From the NCBI RefSeq assembly GCF_002954725.1, contig NZ_MSCQ01000002.1, forward strand, positions 615,301-679,300: a stretch of DNA of 64,000 nt. Reading direction: 5' to 3'. Below, one piece after another: positions 56,402 to 63,838 of this stretch; position 1 is the stretch's first letter, and every line of letters begins with the position of its first letter. The DNA is from Photobacterium phosphoreum. Its GTDB lineage: Bacteria; Pseudomonadota; Gammaproteobacteria; Enterobacterales; Vibrionaceae. The notes under the pieces are model-generated. The model was not told the origin of the DNA and made no database searches. It saw only the letters and a list, made by a program, of their open reading frames with translations. The position numbers and the translations under genes were made by a program.

Positions 56402-56659
56402 AGAAAAATATGGGTGTTATATTTTTGCCTTTTTATCAAGCCTATCCGACTGTAGTTACTTTCCCGACAACACCTGCCTGTGTCCAAACTTTGTCATTCC
56501 CTACAGTGAATGCCCGCGAGGGCGATAGGGAATCTATTCACAGCGCGTTGTAGAGTTATTATTTTCGTTGGTGTCTGTAATGCTCAAACGTGTAGTGAAT
56601 AGATCACGGGTAGGCCTCATTTCTCTATATTCAAAAACATATGGCTGTCCTATGTTTTT
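56402..56659 (-). repeat. MITE-like repeat, copy B
   Basis: It is the only copy in minus orientation. The end near 56655 reads ACATAGGACAGCCATAT on the minus strand; the other end, near 56403, has AAAATATGGGTGT. The conserved middle includes the hairpin at 56492-56536. It lies between the ABC exporter and the ABC-3C system and has no coding capacity. Confidence 0.75.
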
Positions 56660-56694
56660 TGCCACTAAAAGACCACCTAACTGACAACCTTTCG

Positions 56695-58386
56695 TCATAT
56701 ATTGAAGAATTTATTGTCTTGAGAAAGCTCTAGAATGATGTAGCTTTCATACTTTTTGTAATCTTGTTCATCAAGTTTATCGGACAGCATAGAGACAATC
56801 TGTTGCCCTGAAAGTTTAATCGATTCATCAAACATTTTCCGAACGTGCTGAATGTCAATTTCATCAATGGAGTCATGCAGTACGAAGTTTGGTCTCGAAG
56901 CTTGCATATCTGATACTGTTTTAATGTACGCTAGATCAAACGTAATAACTTCAAGTCTCTTTAATCCACCCTCGTTGTTTGACTCTACATCATCCACATG
57001 CGGAGCACATTCCCCCTTTTCGCGATCTAAATGAAGACTAAAGTTGTATTCAACATCATAAAAATTACAAGTGTAGTCTTTGAAGTTTTCGATATATTTC
57101 TCTTCAAAAGAGGTTACGTTACCAAGCTCAGTTTCCAGTTCACTCGATAACTCAGTTAAACTTTGTGTTTCAAGTATCAGCTTTGAATCGATGTCATCTT
57201 TTTTATCTATGATAGCTGTTAATTTGGCTAACTCTTTATCTAGTTTGCCAATTTCCTTTATCGTGTCAGAGATCTCTTCCATTTTCTTTTTCGACTTGAG
57301 TTCGTCGAAAAGGCTCTGCTTCTGAATATTTAGCTGCCCGAATTTGATAGTTGCTTTTTCATGTTGATCTTGAAGCTTATCTTGTCCATGAGAAACAAAC
57401 TCTCGTTTGGTGTTTAGAAGATGCTCATGGAAAGCTAATGCTTGTTGATAATCTTCAAGAGTAGATTCTATTTTAACCGATGCGTATTCATAGATTGTTC
57501 GCAATTCATCTATCAAATGATGTTGTTCACTAGTCTTTAGTATTTCATTGGTTTTTAAGATATTTTTTATCTTTAATTCTAACGATAGAATTTCAATAGA
57601 CAATGAGTTTTGTTCGTCTTCAATCGTGTTGATTTTAGATACGATCTCTAGCTTATCGATACCTTTTTCAGATGATAATAAAGACTTTTCTAACTTAGCT
57701 AATTCTCGTTTTATTTTGGATATCGAGCCAACAATCTTGTCTTGAGAAATAACACTATTAAATGCTTTTAGGTTTCTTTCATAACCCTTGATTGTGGTCT
57801 TCAGCTTATGGACTTTGCTGAGTATTTCAGTGTCATCAAAGTTGAATAGATATAGAAAAACAGTATTGATATCTGATTTAGAAATGTTTCTACTGTTGTC
57901 AAAGTTCACAGTCTTTGTCATGCGGTGCTGTGTTGTTCTAAAGAATTTTGGAGCAAGTTTCCGGATCGTTGGCTTAGCAGAGTAAACGTTGAAAACACTA
58001 CCCATTATATGAGCAATGTACTCTTTACTTGTTACTTTCTGTCCATTCAAAATGTAGTTTTGGAGGTCAGTATCAGTAGAAAGTCTACGTTTGATAATAC
58101 TGTATTGGTTGTCTAAGCCAAGATATTCAAGCGACACGTATACTTCACTATTGGTGAAAAGCTGCTCAATCTCTTGCTTTGGTGTTTGAAACTCGTCATC
58201 AATGTAAATCGGGTTAATTGACCCATCGAACAAGTAGTCTAGGATTCTGCCTAAAGTTGACTTACCTACGCTGTTGCCTGATGCATCAGATTTCTTTTTA
58301 CTTGTAATGATGTTTAAGTTGTCGAGAAACGGTATCTCTCGTGTTTCTTCACCGTCGATCTCTAAGAGAAATCTAAGTAGCTTCAT
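56695..58386 (-). CDS. ABC-3C system ATPase, DUF2326/YydD-like
   Basis: A 563-residue SMC/RecN-like ATPase. Walker A is GNSVGKST at 37-44 and the Walker B-like FVLHDSIDEID is near the end. Between them lie long coiled coils (about 190-420). This is the DUF2326 pattern, the ATPase of ABC three-component (ABC-3C) systems proposed as mobile-element defence. The start MKLLRF at 58386 is preferred, with GAGG 10 bases upstream, over 58416 inside the previous gene. It overlaps the middle component by 14 bases. Confidence 0.8.
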   Translation of the reverse strand: MKLLRFLLEIDGEETREIPFLDNLNIITSKKKSDASGNSVGKSTLGRILDYLFDGSINPIYIDDEFQTPKQEIEQLFTNSEVYVSLEYLGLDNQYSIIKRRLSTDTDLQNYILNGQKVTSKEYIAHIMGSVFNVYSAKPTIRKLAPKFFRTTQHRMTKTVNFDNSRNISKSDINTVFLYLFNFDDTEILSKVHKLKTTIKGYERNLKAFNSVISQDKIVGSISKIKRELAKLEKSLLSSEKGIDKLEIVSKINTIEDEQNSLSIEILSLELKIKNILKTNEILKTSEQHHLIDELRTIYEYASVKIESTLEDYQQALAFHEHLLNTKREFVSHGQDKLQDQHEKATIKFGQLNIQKQSLFDELKSKKKMEEISDTIKEIGKLDKELAKLTAIIDKKDDIDSKLILETQSLTELSSELETELGNVTSFEEKYIENFKDYTCNFYDVEYNFSLHLDREKGECAPHVDDVESNNEGGLKRLEVITFDLAYIKTVSDMQASRPNFVLHDSIDEIDIQHVRKMFDESIKLSGQQIVSMLSDKLDEQDYKKYESYIILELSQDNKFFNI

Positions 58387-58609
58387 TGATAAAAACCTCG
58401 TTGCTATCATAGCCAATAGCAGAAATGATATACAGCCAATCCAGCGCTAAAATTATGTGGTCTACAGAAACAGAAAGCTCTTTGGTCCCAACTTTCATAA
58501 GTTGAGTGATGGTCATACGCTTTCTTTTGCGCTCATGAAGCTTTTTCAGAATAAAGCCACCAATATAGAGCACATTCACCTCCGGGTTAGAGCCTTTAGT
58601 TGGTAACAT
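58373..58609 (-). CDS. ABC-3C middle component (MC6-like)
   Basis: A 78-residue winged-helix-like protein reading MLPTKGSNPEVNVLYIGGFI then LKKLHERKRKRMTITQLM, ending in a segment that packs an ALDWLYII helix. This is the layout of ABC-3C middle components, which bridge ATPase and effector; the MC6 class is my best match. ATG 58609 has GGAG 10 bases upstream; a longer frame to 58660 lies inside the previous gene. It overlaps both neighbours by 14 bases, so the three are coupled. Confidence 0.7.
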   Translation of the reverse strand: MLPTKGSNPEVNVLYIGGFILKKLHERKRKRMTITQLMKVGTKELSVSVDHIILALDWLYIISAIGYDSNEVFINEAT

Positions 58610-59147
58610 TGTTAGGGTTCTCCAAAACACAGCATTCAACAAAGCCATGTGCGACAACAACGTTCAGGCCGATTTCTACTTGTTCTTTGTACTGAGTGAC
58701 ATTGGCTGAGTTGTAAACGAACTTCCTCAGCTGTTTGATTACATCGCTGATGATATCGTCAGCGTGTTGTCGTACTTTTACTATGTCTGGTTCAAAAGAA
58801 TCTATTTCATACTTCTCTAGTGAGTTGCAGTACATCTCATTCAGCAACTCCATTGCTGTTTGTTTTCCATTGATTATGTTTTGTTCTGCAAGAATGTAGG
58901 CTCTTTCGATATGAGAAGAGTATGATTTGTATTGCAAGACTATACGACGCTTGGTTTTAAGCATGTTATGGTCGATTTTTGTTGCAACCTTGGCAGGAAA
59001 TGACCGATCACTGCGGTCAATTTTCACTTTAGCTGATGCTATATCACCAATGATAACGTTGATAATAGAGTCAACATTATTTTCTGGAGCCTCTATATTG
59101 TAGAAGTCGCCTTCGATCTTTTGAATATCAAATCTTGTTTCACACAT
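58596..59147 (-). CDS. ABC-3C C-terminal-domain protein
   Basis: A 183-residue helical protein starting at ATG 59147 (AGG 8 bases upstream). It ends VEIGLNVVVAHGFVECCVLENP, the typical ABC-3C C-terminal domain tail that binds the middle component. There is no obvious enzymatic domain, so the effector function may lie in the small membrane protein just upstream. The central region has RSFPAKVATKIDHNMLKTKR. Confidence 0.65.
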   Translation of the reverse strand: MCETRFDIQKIEGDFYNIEAPENNVDSIINVIIGDIASAKVKIDRSDRSFPAKVATKIDHNMLKTKRRIVLQYKSYSSHIERAYILAEQNIINGKQTAMELLNEMYCNSLEKYEIDSFEPDIVKVRQHADDIISDVIKQLRKFVYNSANVTQYKEQVEIGLNVVVAHGFVECCVLENPNNVTN

Positions 59148-59164
59148 AGACAAGCCTAGGACTC

Positions 59165-59527
59165 TTATTTGTTGTAATTAAAGTCGCCTTTGATTACACC
59201 TTGGTTAAAGTTGTTCTGGCCGTTTTGGTGGACTTCTTGATAGTTATCGTGAATATCGTTATTCTCGATTTCTATGATCTTCTGTTCTAAAGACGTATTT
59301 TGAACTTGTAATGCACTGTATGAAACTTCCAACGATTCGAATTTTTGTTGAAGAGTGTTGTTTTTAACCTCTAGATCGTTGTGCGTGATGATTAAATTAT
59401 CGAATTTCTGTGTAATCTTGGTCACATTACTTTTTTGTACAAAAGCATAAACACAACTAACGACGGTGCAAACCCAAGCGATAGCTACAAAAAGAGGAGT
59501 GCCAAAGACTTCCCAAATTTCTTGCAT
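59165..59527 (-). CDS. Small membrane coiled-coil protein, first gene of the ABC-3C operon
   Basis: A 120-residue protein. TM helix TPLFVAIAWVCTVVSCVYAF is at 9-29, then a coiled coil from about 38 to 90 (FDNLIITHNDLEVKNNTLQQ, FESLEVSYSALQVQNTSLEQ), and a tail NGQNNFNQGVIKGDFNYN. Similar N/Q-G-D-N tails occur in membrane proteins of conflict systems. It could be the effector that damages the membrane, with sensing by the cytosolic tail. The gene is 17 bases upstream of the CTD gene. Confidence 0.6.
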   Translation of the reverse strand: MQEIWEVFGTPLFVAIAWVCTVVSCVYAFVQKSNVTKITQKFDNLIITHNDLEVKNNTLQQKFESLEVSYSALQVQNTSLEQKIIEIENNDIHDNYQEVHQNGQNNFNQGVIKGDFNYNK

Positions 59528-59548
59528 TTTTTATCTCAACTTCTAAAA

Positions 59549-59577
59549 ATATGAACTCCGCATTATATAGTTCATAT
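59549..59577 (-). promoter_or_regulatory. Promoter and operator-like repeat of the ABC-3C operon
   Basis: On the minus strand, TATAAT (59562-59567) is a consensus -10, about 35 bases upstream of the first start. It lies between perfect 9-bp inverted repeats ATATGAACT and AGTTCATAT. A repressor bound there would cover the -10. No clear -35 hexamer is visible. Confidence 0.6.
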
Positions 59578-59580
59578 GCA

Positions 59581-59707
59581 TGGTGTTCCACCAAAATATG
59601 CATAACTAACTAATAACTATGAGATAGTTAGTCTAGTCACCAAGCTGTTTAACGTCAAAGCCAAAGTATCTCAATACTTTGGTTGTTCTTCCGTTGATCA
59701 CCGGAAG
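59581..59707. other. Inverted-repeat-dense region upstream of the ABC-3C operon
   Basis: Four further inverted repeats follow within 127 bases: TGGTG/CACCA (59581-59593), ACTAACTA/TAGTTAGT (59605-59632), CCAAAGTAT/ATACTTTGG around CTCA (59661-59682) and CTTCCG/CGGAAG (59688-59707). They could be operators, or stems of a small RNA. No coding frame fits. Confidence 0.45.
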
Positions 59708-59720
59708 ATTCTCTTTGCTA

Positions 59721-59834
59721 GAAACATGGGACAGCCATATCTTTGTTTTAGAGAATGACGGAATTTGGACACGGACATGTGTTGTTGATAATGGCTGCAG
59801 CGAGATAAAAAGTTATGGGTGTCCATTATTTTTT
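59721..59834 (+). repeat. MITE-like repeat, copy C1 (internal deletion)
   Basis: Both ends of the repeat are present (GAAACATGGGACAGCCATAT and TATGGGTGTCCATTATTTTT), but the middle with the hairpin is missing: left end sequence joins TAGAGA directly to ATGACG. It is 114 bp against 240 bp in the neighbouring full copy. Confidence 0.75.
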
Positions 59835-59870
59835 CCCAATATGACCCCTTACGAAATTGTTGTCCGTGAA

Positions 59871-60110
59871 GAAACATAGGACAGCCATAGATTTTTGGTA
59901 ATAGAGAAATGAGGTCTACCTATGATCTATTCACCATACGTTTGAGCATTACAGACACCTACGAAAATAATAACTCTACAACGCGCGGATGGTAGATTCC
60001 CTATCGCCCTCGCGGGCATTCACTGTAGGGAATGACGACATTTGAACACGTGTATGTATTGTTGGGTATAACACTAGCTAGATAAAAATATGGGGATCCA
60101 TTATTTTTCT
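59871..60110 (+). repeat. MITE-like repeat, copy C2 (full length, 240 bp)
   Basis: The best complete copy: left end GAAACATAGGACAGCCATAG, hairpin core at 59994-60039, right end TATGGGGATCCATTATTTTT. It starts 36 bases after copy C1 in the same orientation. Confidence 0.8.
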
Positions 60111-60247
60111 GTACAAAAAACACACTGAACTCCATGCCAAAACCGTCAAGTGTAACGTATCACCTTGATGGACTTGTTACTCGACCAACAAGATATAGAC
60201 ATTAATAAACTATAAAACACAAGATATTGTGGTTGGTAATTAAATAA

Positions 60248-60263
60248 CGTGACCAATATCACA
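60248..60263. promoter_or_regulatory. CRP-like site upstream of orphan gene
   Basis: CGTGA-CCAATA-TCACA matches TGTGA-N6-TCACA at 9 of 10 positions. It lies about 120 bases before the ATG at 60381. Confidence 0.45.
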
Positions 60264-60286
60264 TTCAAAATATGCAACACATGTAA

Positions 60287-60302
60287 CTGTATATGTATAC
60301 AG
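60287..60302. promoter_or_regulatory. LexA-like SOS box upstream of orphan gene
   Basis: CTGTATATGTATACAG has the invariant CTGT-N8-ACAG of gammaproteobacterial LexA boxes with an AT-rich core. It lies 79 bases before the ATG, just upstream of a TTGACC -35 candidate at 60312. Confidence 0.65.
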
Positions 60303-60346
60303 CAAAAGCAATTGACCTTATTTTTATTAAGGTTTAATTTCGACTG

Positions 60347-60361
60347 TGTACAATTCGTACA
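60347..60361. promoter_or_regulatory. Inverted repeat TGTAC-N5-GTACA before orphan gene
   Basis: A perfect 5-bp inverted repeat around AATTC, within the probable 5' leader, 19 bases before the ATG at 60381. It may be a second operator. Confidence 0.4.
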
Positions 60362-60380
60362 GGGTAACTGAGGAAATAAT

Positions 60381-60968
60381 ATGCCTAATTATGGTATCTC
60401 TGAGTTTTCATCAATATTTGTTACAACAGGTACACCAAAAATTACAAAGATTCATCGTATTGCCAATCGAGGTGAATACCAATTTTTCCGTGATTACTAC
60501 CTACCTCTTCGTACTGCAATAAAAAGCCTTTTTATCCATAAACGCCATATTTCACATTTGTATGAAGTTGCTCGCAAGCAGAAAGACAGCGGTAAAAAAG
60601 TTAACTTTGAAAAAGTAGCTAATAATTTTAAAGACTGGCAGTCCGGAAAAAATATTACTGCATATACTCCACCTAGTGGCCATTTCAACTATCTTCAAAC
60701 AAGTATCAACTGCAATCCTGAGCTAAATGTTATTGTCAATGGTTCACCGAGGCTTGTAAAACTTCACTTCAATGCAAGTGATAGAATGACTCAAGAACGT
60801 GCAAACATTATTTGTTATTTAATATCTGACGTCATAAGTGACGATGACTTCAATTATTCAGTTTTAGACCTAGCCACTGGAAAAGAGTTTTTCTTTAATG
60901 GTAATCCAGATCGAATGCATCACAGAATCCAAGATGAGATTGAAGTAATACAATCACATTGGGCATAA
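60381..60968 (+). CDS. Orphan protein, possibly SOS-regulated
   Basis: A 195-residue protein with GAGGA upstream of the ATG. No signal peptide or membrane segment. Basic N-terminal half (GEYQFFRDYYLPLRTAIKSL, KRHISHLYEVARKQ) and an acidic C-terminal half (LISDVISDDDFNYSVLDLAT). I do not recognise a family. It lies between two MITE-like copies and has LexA-like and CRP-like sites in its promoter, unusual for a decaying gene. Confidence 0.6.
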   Translation: MPNYGISEFSSIFVTTGTPKITKIHRIANRGEYQFFRDYYLPLRTAIKSLFIHKRHISHLYEVARKQKDSGKKVNFEKVANNFKDWQSGKNITAYTPPSGHFNYLQTSINCNPELNVIVNGSPRLVKLHFNASDRMTQERANIICYLISDVISDDDFNYSVLDLATGKEFFFNGNPDRMHHRIQDEIEVIQSHWA

Positions 60969-61024
60969 CCTCACAAACAAAGTTCCTACCAATGGCAAGG
61001 ATGCCATTACCTTAATTACTCACC

Positions 61025-61246
61025 GAAACATAGGGTTTAAAATAGAGGAATGAGGGTTACCCGTGATCTATTCACCACACGTTTGAGCATTACAAACACC
61101 AACGAAAATAATAAACTCTACAACGCGCGAATAGTAGATTCCCTATCGCCCTCGCGGGCATTCACTGTAGGGAATGACGATAATCAGCACAGACACCAAC
61201 GTTAATTATTATCTAAAGGAAAAATTATAAGTGCTCTACTTTTTTC
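61025..61246 (+). repeat. MITE-like repeat, copy D
   Basis: Left end GAAACATAGG lacks the following ACAGCCATAT segment. The hairpin core is at 61135-61180. The right part (TAATCAGCACAGACA, then GTTAATTATTATCT) matches copy A and not copies B, C, E, so the family has two right-end types. It overlaps the stop of the lipoprotein gene by two bases. Confidence 0.75.
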
Positions 61247-61916
61247 AACTAAAATCACTCAATACTTTGAATTTTATAGTAGAATTATCATATGAGAGAA
61301 CTTTAATTTTTGCTCCTTTGTATTTAATAACATTAGATTTACTCATATCATACTCAACATTATTAGTAAATGCATCGCGCGCCATATCATTTTTAAATTC
61401 TCGATATGAAATATTTATTTTTTCACCTACAGAGCCATTATAAATAAGTGTTTGTTGAAAACTATCTTGTGATGCTACTGATTTTTTTATTATTTCCGTT
61501 TGAGCATATTCATAACAGGTTGCATTTCTAACAAACACAGTTGAAATACATAAACCTTTATCCTTATCTGGATGCAAAGCGTAAGGTGGATCGGCTAATA
61601 ATGATTTTTGAACATATCCACCATTAGTTGAATAAATAGTAAAATACTCCTTCCCTTCACTATCAACACCAAACTCTTTATAATCACCAGCTCCAATGTC
61701 ATACATAGCACCGTCAATATTTTGTTTAATTTGTAGATAATTATTTGTAATGCTTACACCTTGATTAAGCATGTAATCACCAATACTAGCTTCAGTAATT
61801 TTGTTTAGTTGTGGGAAATTAAAAGTTTCAACTTTTGTTTGTGCTGTCATCTTAATACCAGACGCACATCCAGAAAGTATTGTGGATGCAAAAAATAAAA
61901 TTATTAATGTTTTCAT
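61245..61916 (-). CDS. Lipoprotein, unknown
   Basis: A 223-residue lipoprotein, MKTLIILFFASTILSGC with Cys17. The mature part is rich in Tyr/Asn and contains AMYDIGAGDYKEFGVD and ISYREFKNDMARDAF. No recognised domain. The stop lies at the edge of the MITE-like copy D, so the end of the protein may have been changed by the insertion. Confidence 0.6.
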   Translation of the reverse strand: MKTLIILFFASTILSGCASGIKMTAQTKVETFNFPQLNKITEASIGDYMLNQGVSITNNYLQIKQNIDGAMYDIGAGDYKEFGVDSEGKEYFTIYSTNGGYVQKSLLADPPYALHPDKDKGLCISTVFVRNATCYEYAQTEIIKKSVASQDSFQQTLIYNGSVGEKINISYREFKNDMARDAFTNNVEYDMSKSNVIKYKGAKIKVLSYDNSTIKFKVLSDFS

Positions 61917-62080
61917 AGCATGTTCATTTTTAATAAAAGGGTATGAATGGTATCACTTTTTTACTTCTAATTTAATGAGCTATATCATAGTTGCATATAA
62001 TATTAAAAGATCGGCTTTTCCGTTACGTAACCATATCAAGCCCCTCTACATCGAACCTCCTCTGTTTTATTGTTCATTAC

Positions 62081-62283
62081 GAAACATAGGACAGCCATAT
62101 ATTTTTATAAAGACTAACTGTGATCTATTTACCACACGTTTGAGCATTACAGACACAAAAATAATAATTCTACAACGCGCGAATAGTAGATTCCCTATCG
62201 CCCTCGCGGGTATTCACTGTAGGGAATGACGAAGTTTGGACACGGCATGTGTTGTTGAGAATAACAGGAGGGATAAACAGAAG
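62081..62283 (+). repeat. MITE-like repeat, copy E
   Basis: Left end GAAACATAGGACAGCCATAT is intact, the hairpin core is at 62188-62232 with one changed base (GGGT for GGGC), and the right part (AGTTTGGACACGGCATGTGT) is of the B/C type. The right terminus is degenerate, so its boundary is approximate. Confidence 0.7.
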
Positions 62284-62284
62284 T

Positions 62285-62314
62285 TGTGGTCTACTTATGA
62301 TGCTGTAGACCACA
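62285..62314. other. Strong hairpin downstream of the sugar porter gene
   Basis: A 10-bp perfect stem TGTGGTCTAC/GTAGACCACA with a 10-base loop, 15 bases past the transporter stop and next to MITE-like copy E. There is no T-run on the minus strand. Confidence 0.5.
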
Positions 62315-62329
62315 CAGATCTGATAGTAT

Positions 62330-63739
62330 TTAGCAACCTAACTTTGATAATGGCTTACCTGCCATCAGGTTATCTTCAATCTGTTCCAAACTCACTCCTT
62401 TTGTTTCAGGAATAACGAAAAAAGTGACAATTAAAAATATTAAATTTAAGCCTGCATATAACCAGAAAGTGTTAGCATTCCCTAATATCTGTAAGAAAGA
62501 GAGAAATGTTGCACCCACAATCATATTTGCAATCCAGTTTGTTGCAGTGCTGACCGTAATACCAAAATCACGCGCTTTTAGTGGCTGAATCTCTGAGCAT
62601 AAAACCCAAATTAAAGGGCCTGCACTCATCGCAAAACCGACAATAAAGACTAATAAGACAAACGCTGCACTGTATTGTTCAAATGATGTTGATATTCCAG
62701 CATGTAAAAAGTAACCCAATATCGCCATTGCCGACGCCATCACAGCAAAACCAACTTTCAGCACTGGCTTACGACCCCACTTATCCACTAAACCAATCGC
62801 AATAAAGGTAGCAAACACATTAACGAGTCCAACAATAACAGTGCCCCACATTTGCTGCTCAGTACTCGCAAAACCTGCAATTTTAAATATTTTAGGGGCG
62901 TAATACATTACTACATTCATACCAGTAAACTGTTGCATTACTTGCAAAGCAATACCTAAGTAAACCGCACGACGACAATTTGGATTAGATTTAAATAGAT
63001 TCCAACCACCTTGCTTTATCTTTAAACTCTTACGAATGGCGTTTAATTCTTGTTTTGCCTCCTCACTGCTACCACGCAATAATTCTAAGATCCTATGTGC
63101 TTCAACATCTTTCTTTTTAAGAGCCAACCAGCGTGGACTCTCAGGTAGCATCATCACACCAAGAAATAAAATAAAAGCAGGAACCGTAATAACACCCAAC
63201 ATCCAACGCCATTGCCCTGAAAAACTAAACGCAGTATCAGAGATAAAGGCAATCACAATACCAATGGTTATCATCAACTGGTACATCGAAATGAGGCTAC
63301 CACGTAAACGCTGCGGCGCAATTTCTGAAAGATATAAAGGAGCAGTAAAAGATGCCACTCCAACAGCAAGACCTAACAATACGCGAAAAATAATCAACAT
63401 TTCGATATTATAAGCCATTGCGCAACCAAGCGATCCAGCAATAAACAACAATGAACCAATAAGTAAAGTATATTTACGGCCAATATTTAATGACACCGGG
63501 CCAGACCCAATCGCACCTATAGCGGCACCAAACATCATTGAGCTCACAACCCATTCTTGGCTCTGTGTTGCCAAACCAAATGCCTTACTAATAAAAGGTA
63601 AAGCTCCTGAAATAACCCCGATATCAAGTCCAAATAATAATCCAGATAATGCCGCTATAATACAAGCAACAAATACATAACGGTTTATATCATTATTTTC
63701 TTTTAGCCTTTTACTTTGTGCTCCTACCATAATACTCAT
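62330..63739 (-). CDS. Sugar:H+ symporter, GalP/AraE-like (MFS)
   Basis: A 469-residue sugar porter with 12 membrane helices. Family signatures: FGLDIGVISGALPF in TM1, LNIGRKYTLLIGS, RVLLGLAVGVASFTAPLYLS, PESPRWL at the end of TM6, QQFTGMNVVMYYAP in TM7, DKWGRKPVLK and PETKGVSLEQIE. These match GalP, AraE and XylE; sugar specificity is open. GGAG lies 5 bases before the ATG. A CRP-like site lies upstream, and MITE copy E is behind it. Confidence 0.9.
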   Translation of the reverse strand: MSIMVGAQSKRLKENNDINRYVFVACIIAALSGLLFGLDIGVISGALPFISKAFGLATQSQEWVVSSMMFGAAIGAIGSGPVSLNIGRKYTLLIGSLLFIAGSLGCAMAYNIEMLIIFRVLLGLAVGVASFTAPLYLSEIAPQRLRGSLISMYQLMITIGIVIAFISDTAFSFSGQWRWMLGVITVPAFILFLGVMMLPESPRWLALKKKDVEAHRILELLRGSSEEAKQELNAIRKSLKIKQGGWNLFKSNPNCRRAVYLGIALQVMQQFTGMNVVMYYAPKIFKIAGFASTEQQMWGTVIVGLVNVFATFIAIGLVDKWGRKPVLKVGFAVMASAMAILGYFLHAGISTSFEQYSAAFVLLVFIVGFAMSAGPLIWVLCSEIQPLKARDFGITVSTATNWIANMIVGATFLSFLQILGNANTFWLYAGLNLIFLIVTFFVIPETKGVSLEQIEDNLMAGKPLSKLGC

Positions 63740-63824
63740 GATTGCTCCAATTAATATTAATATAACACACTTTAATTTATCAATTAATTAACATTAATAA
63801 TAATCGAGTAGAAATAACAATAAG

Positions 63825-63838
63825 GTGATGAGCATCAC
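63825..63838. promoter_or_regulatory. CRP-like site upstream of the sugar porter
   Basis: GTGAT-GAGC-ATCAC, a perfect inverted core of the CRP consensus (TGTGAT-N4-ATCACA lacks only the outermost pair). It lies 86 bases upstream of the start, consistent with catabolite control. I see nothing gene-like from 63840 to 64000. Confidence 0.6.

Noticed and set aside
59679..59879. A 66-codon plus-strand frame
   Set aside because: It lies almost wholly within MITE-like copy C1 and the gap to copy C2.
7741..62232. CRISPR array made of the repeated hairpin cores
   Set aside because: Copies are kilobases apart, vary in orientation and have no regular spacers; they belong to a dispersed repeat family.
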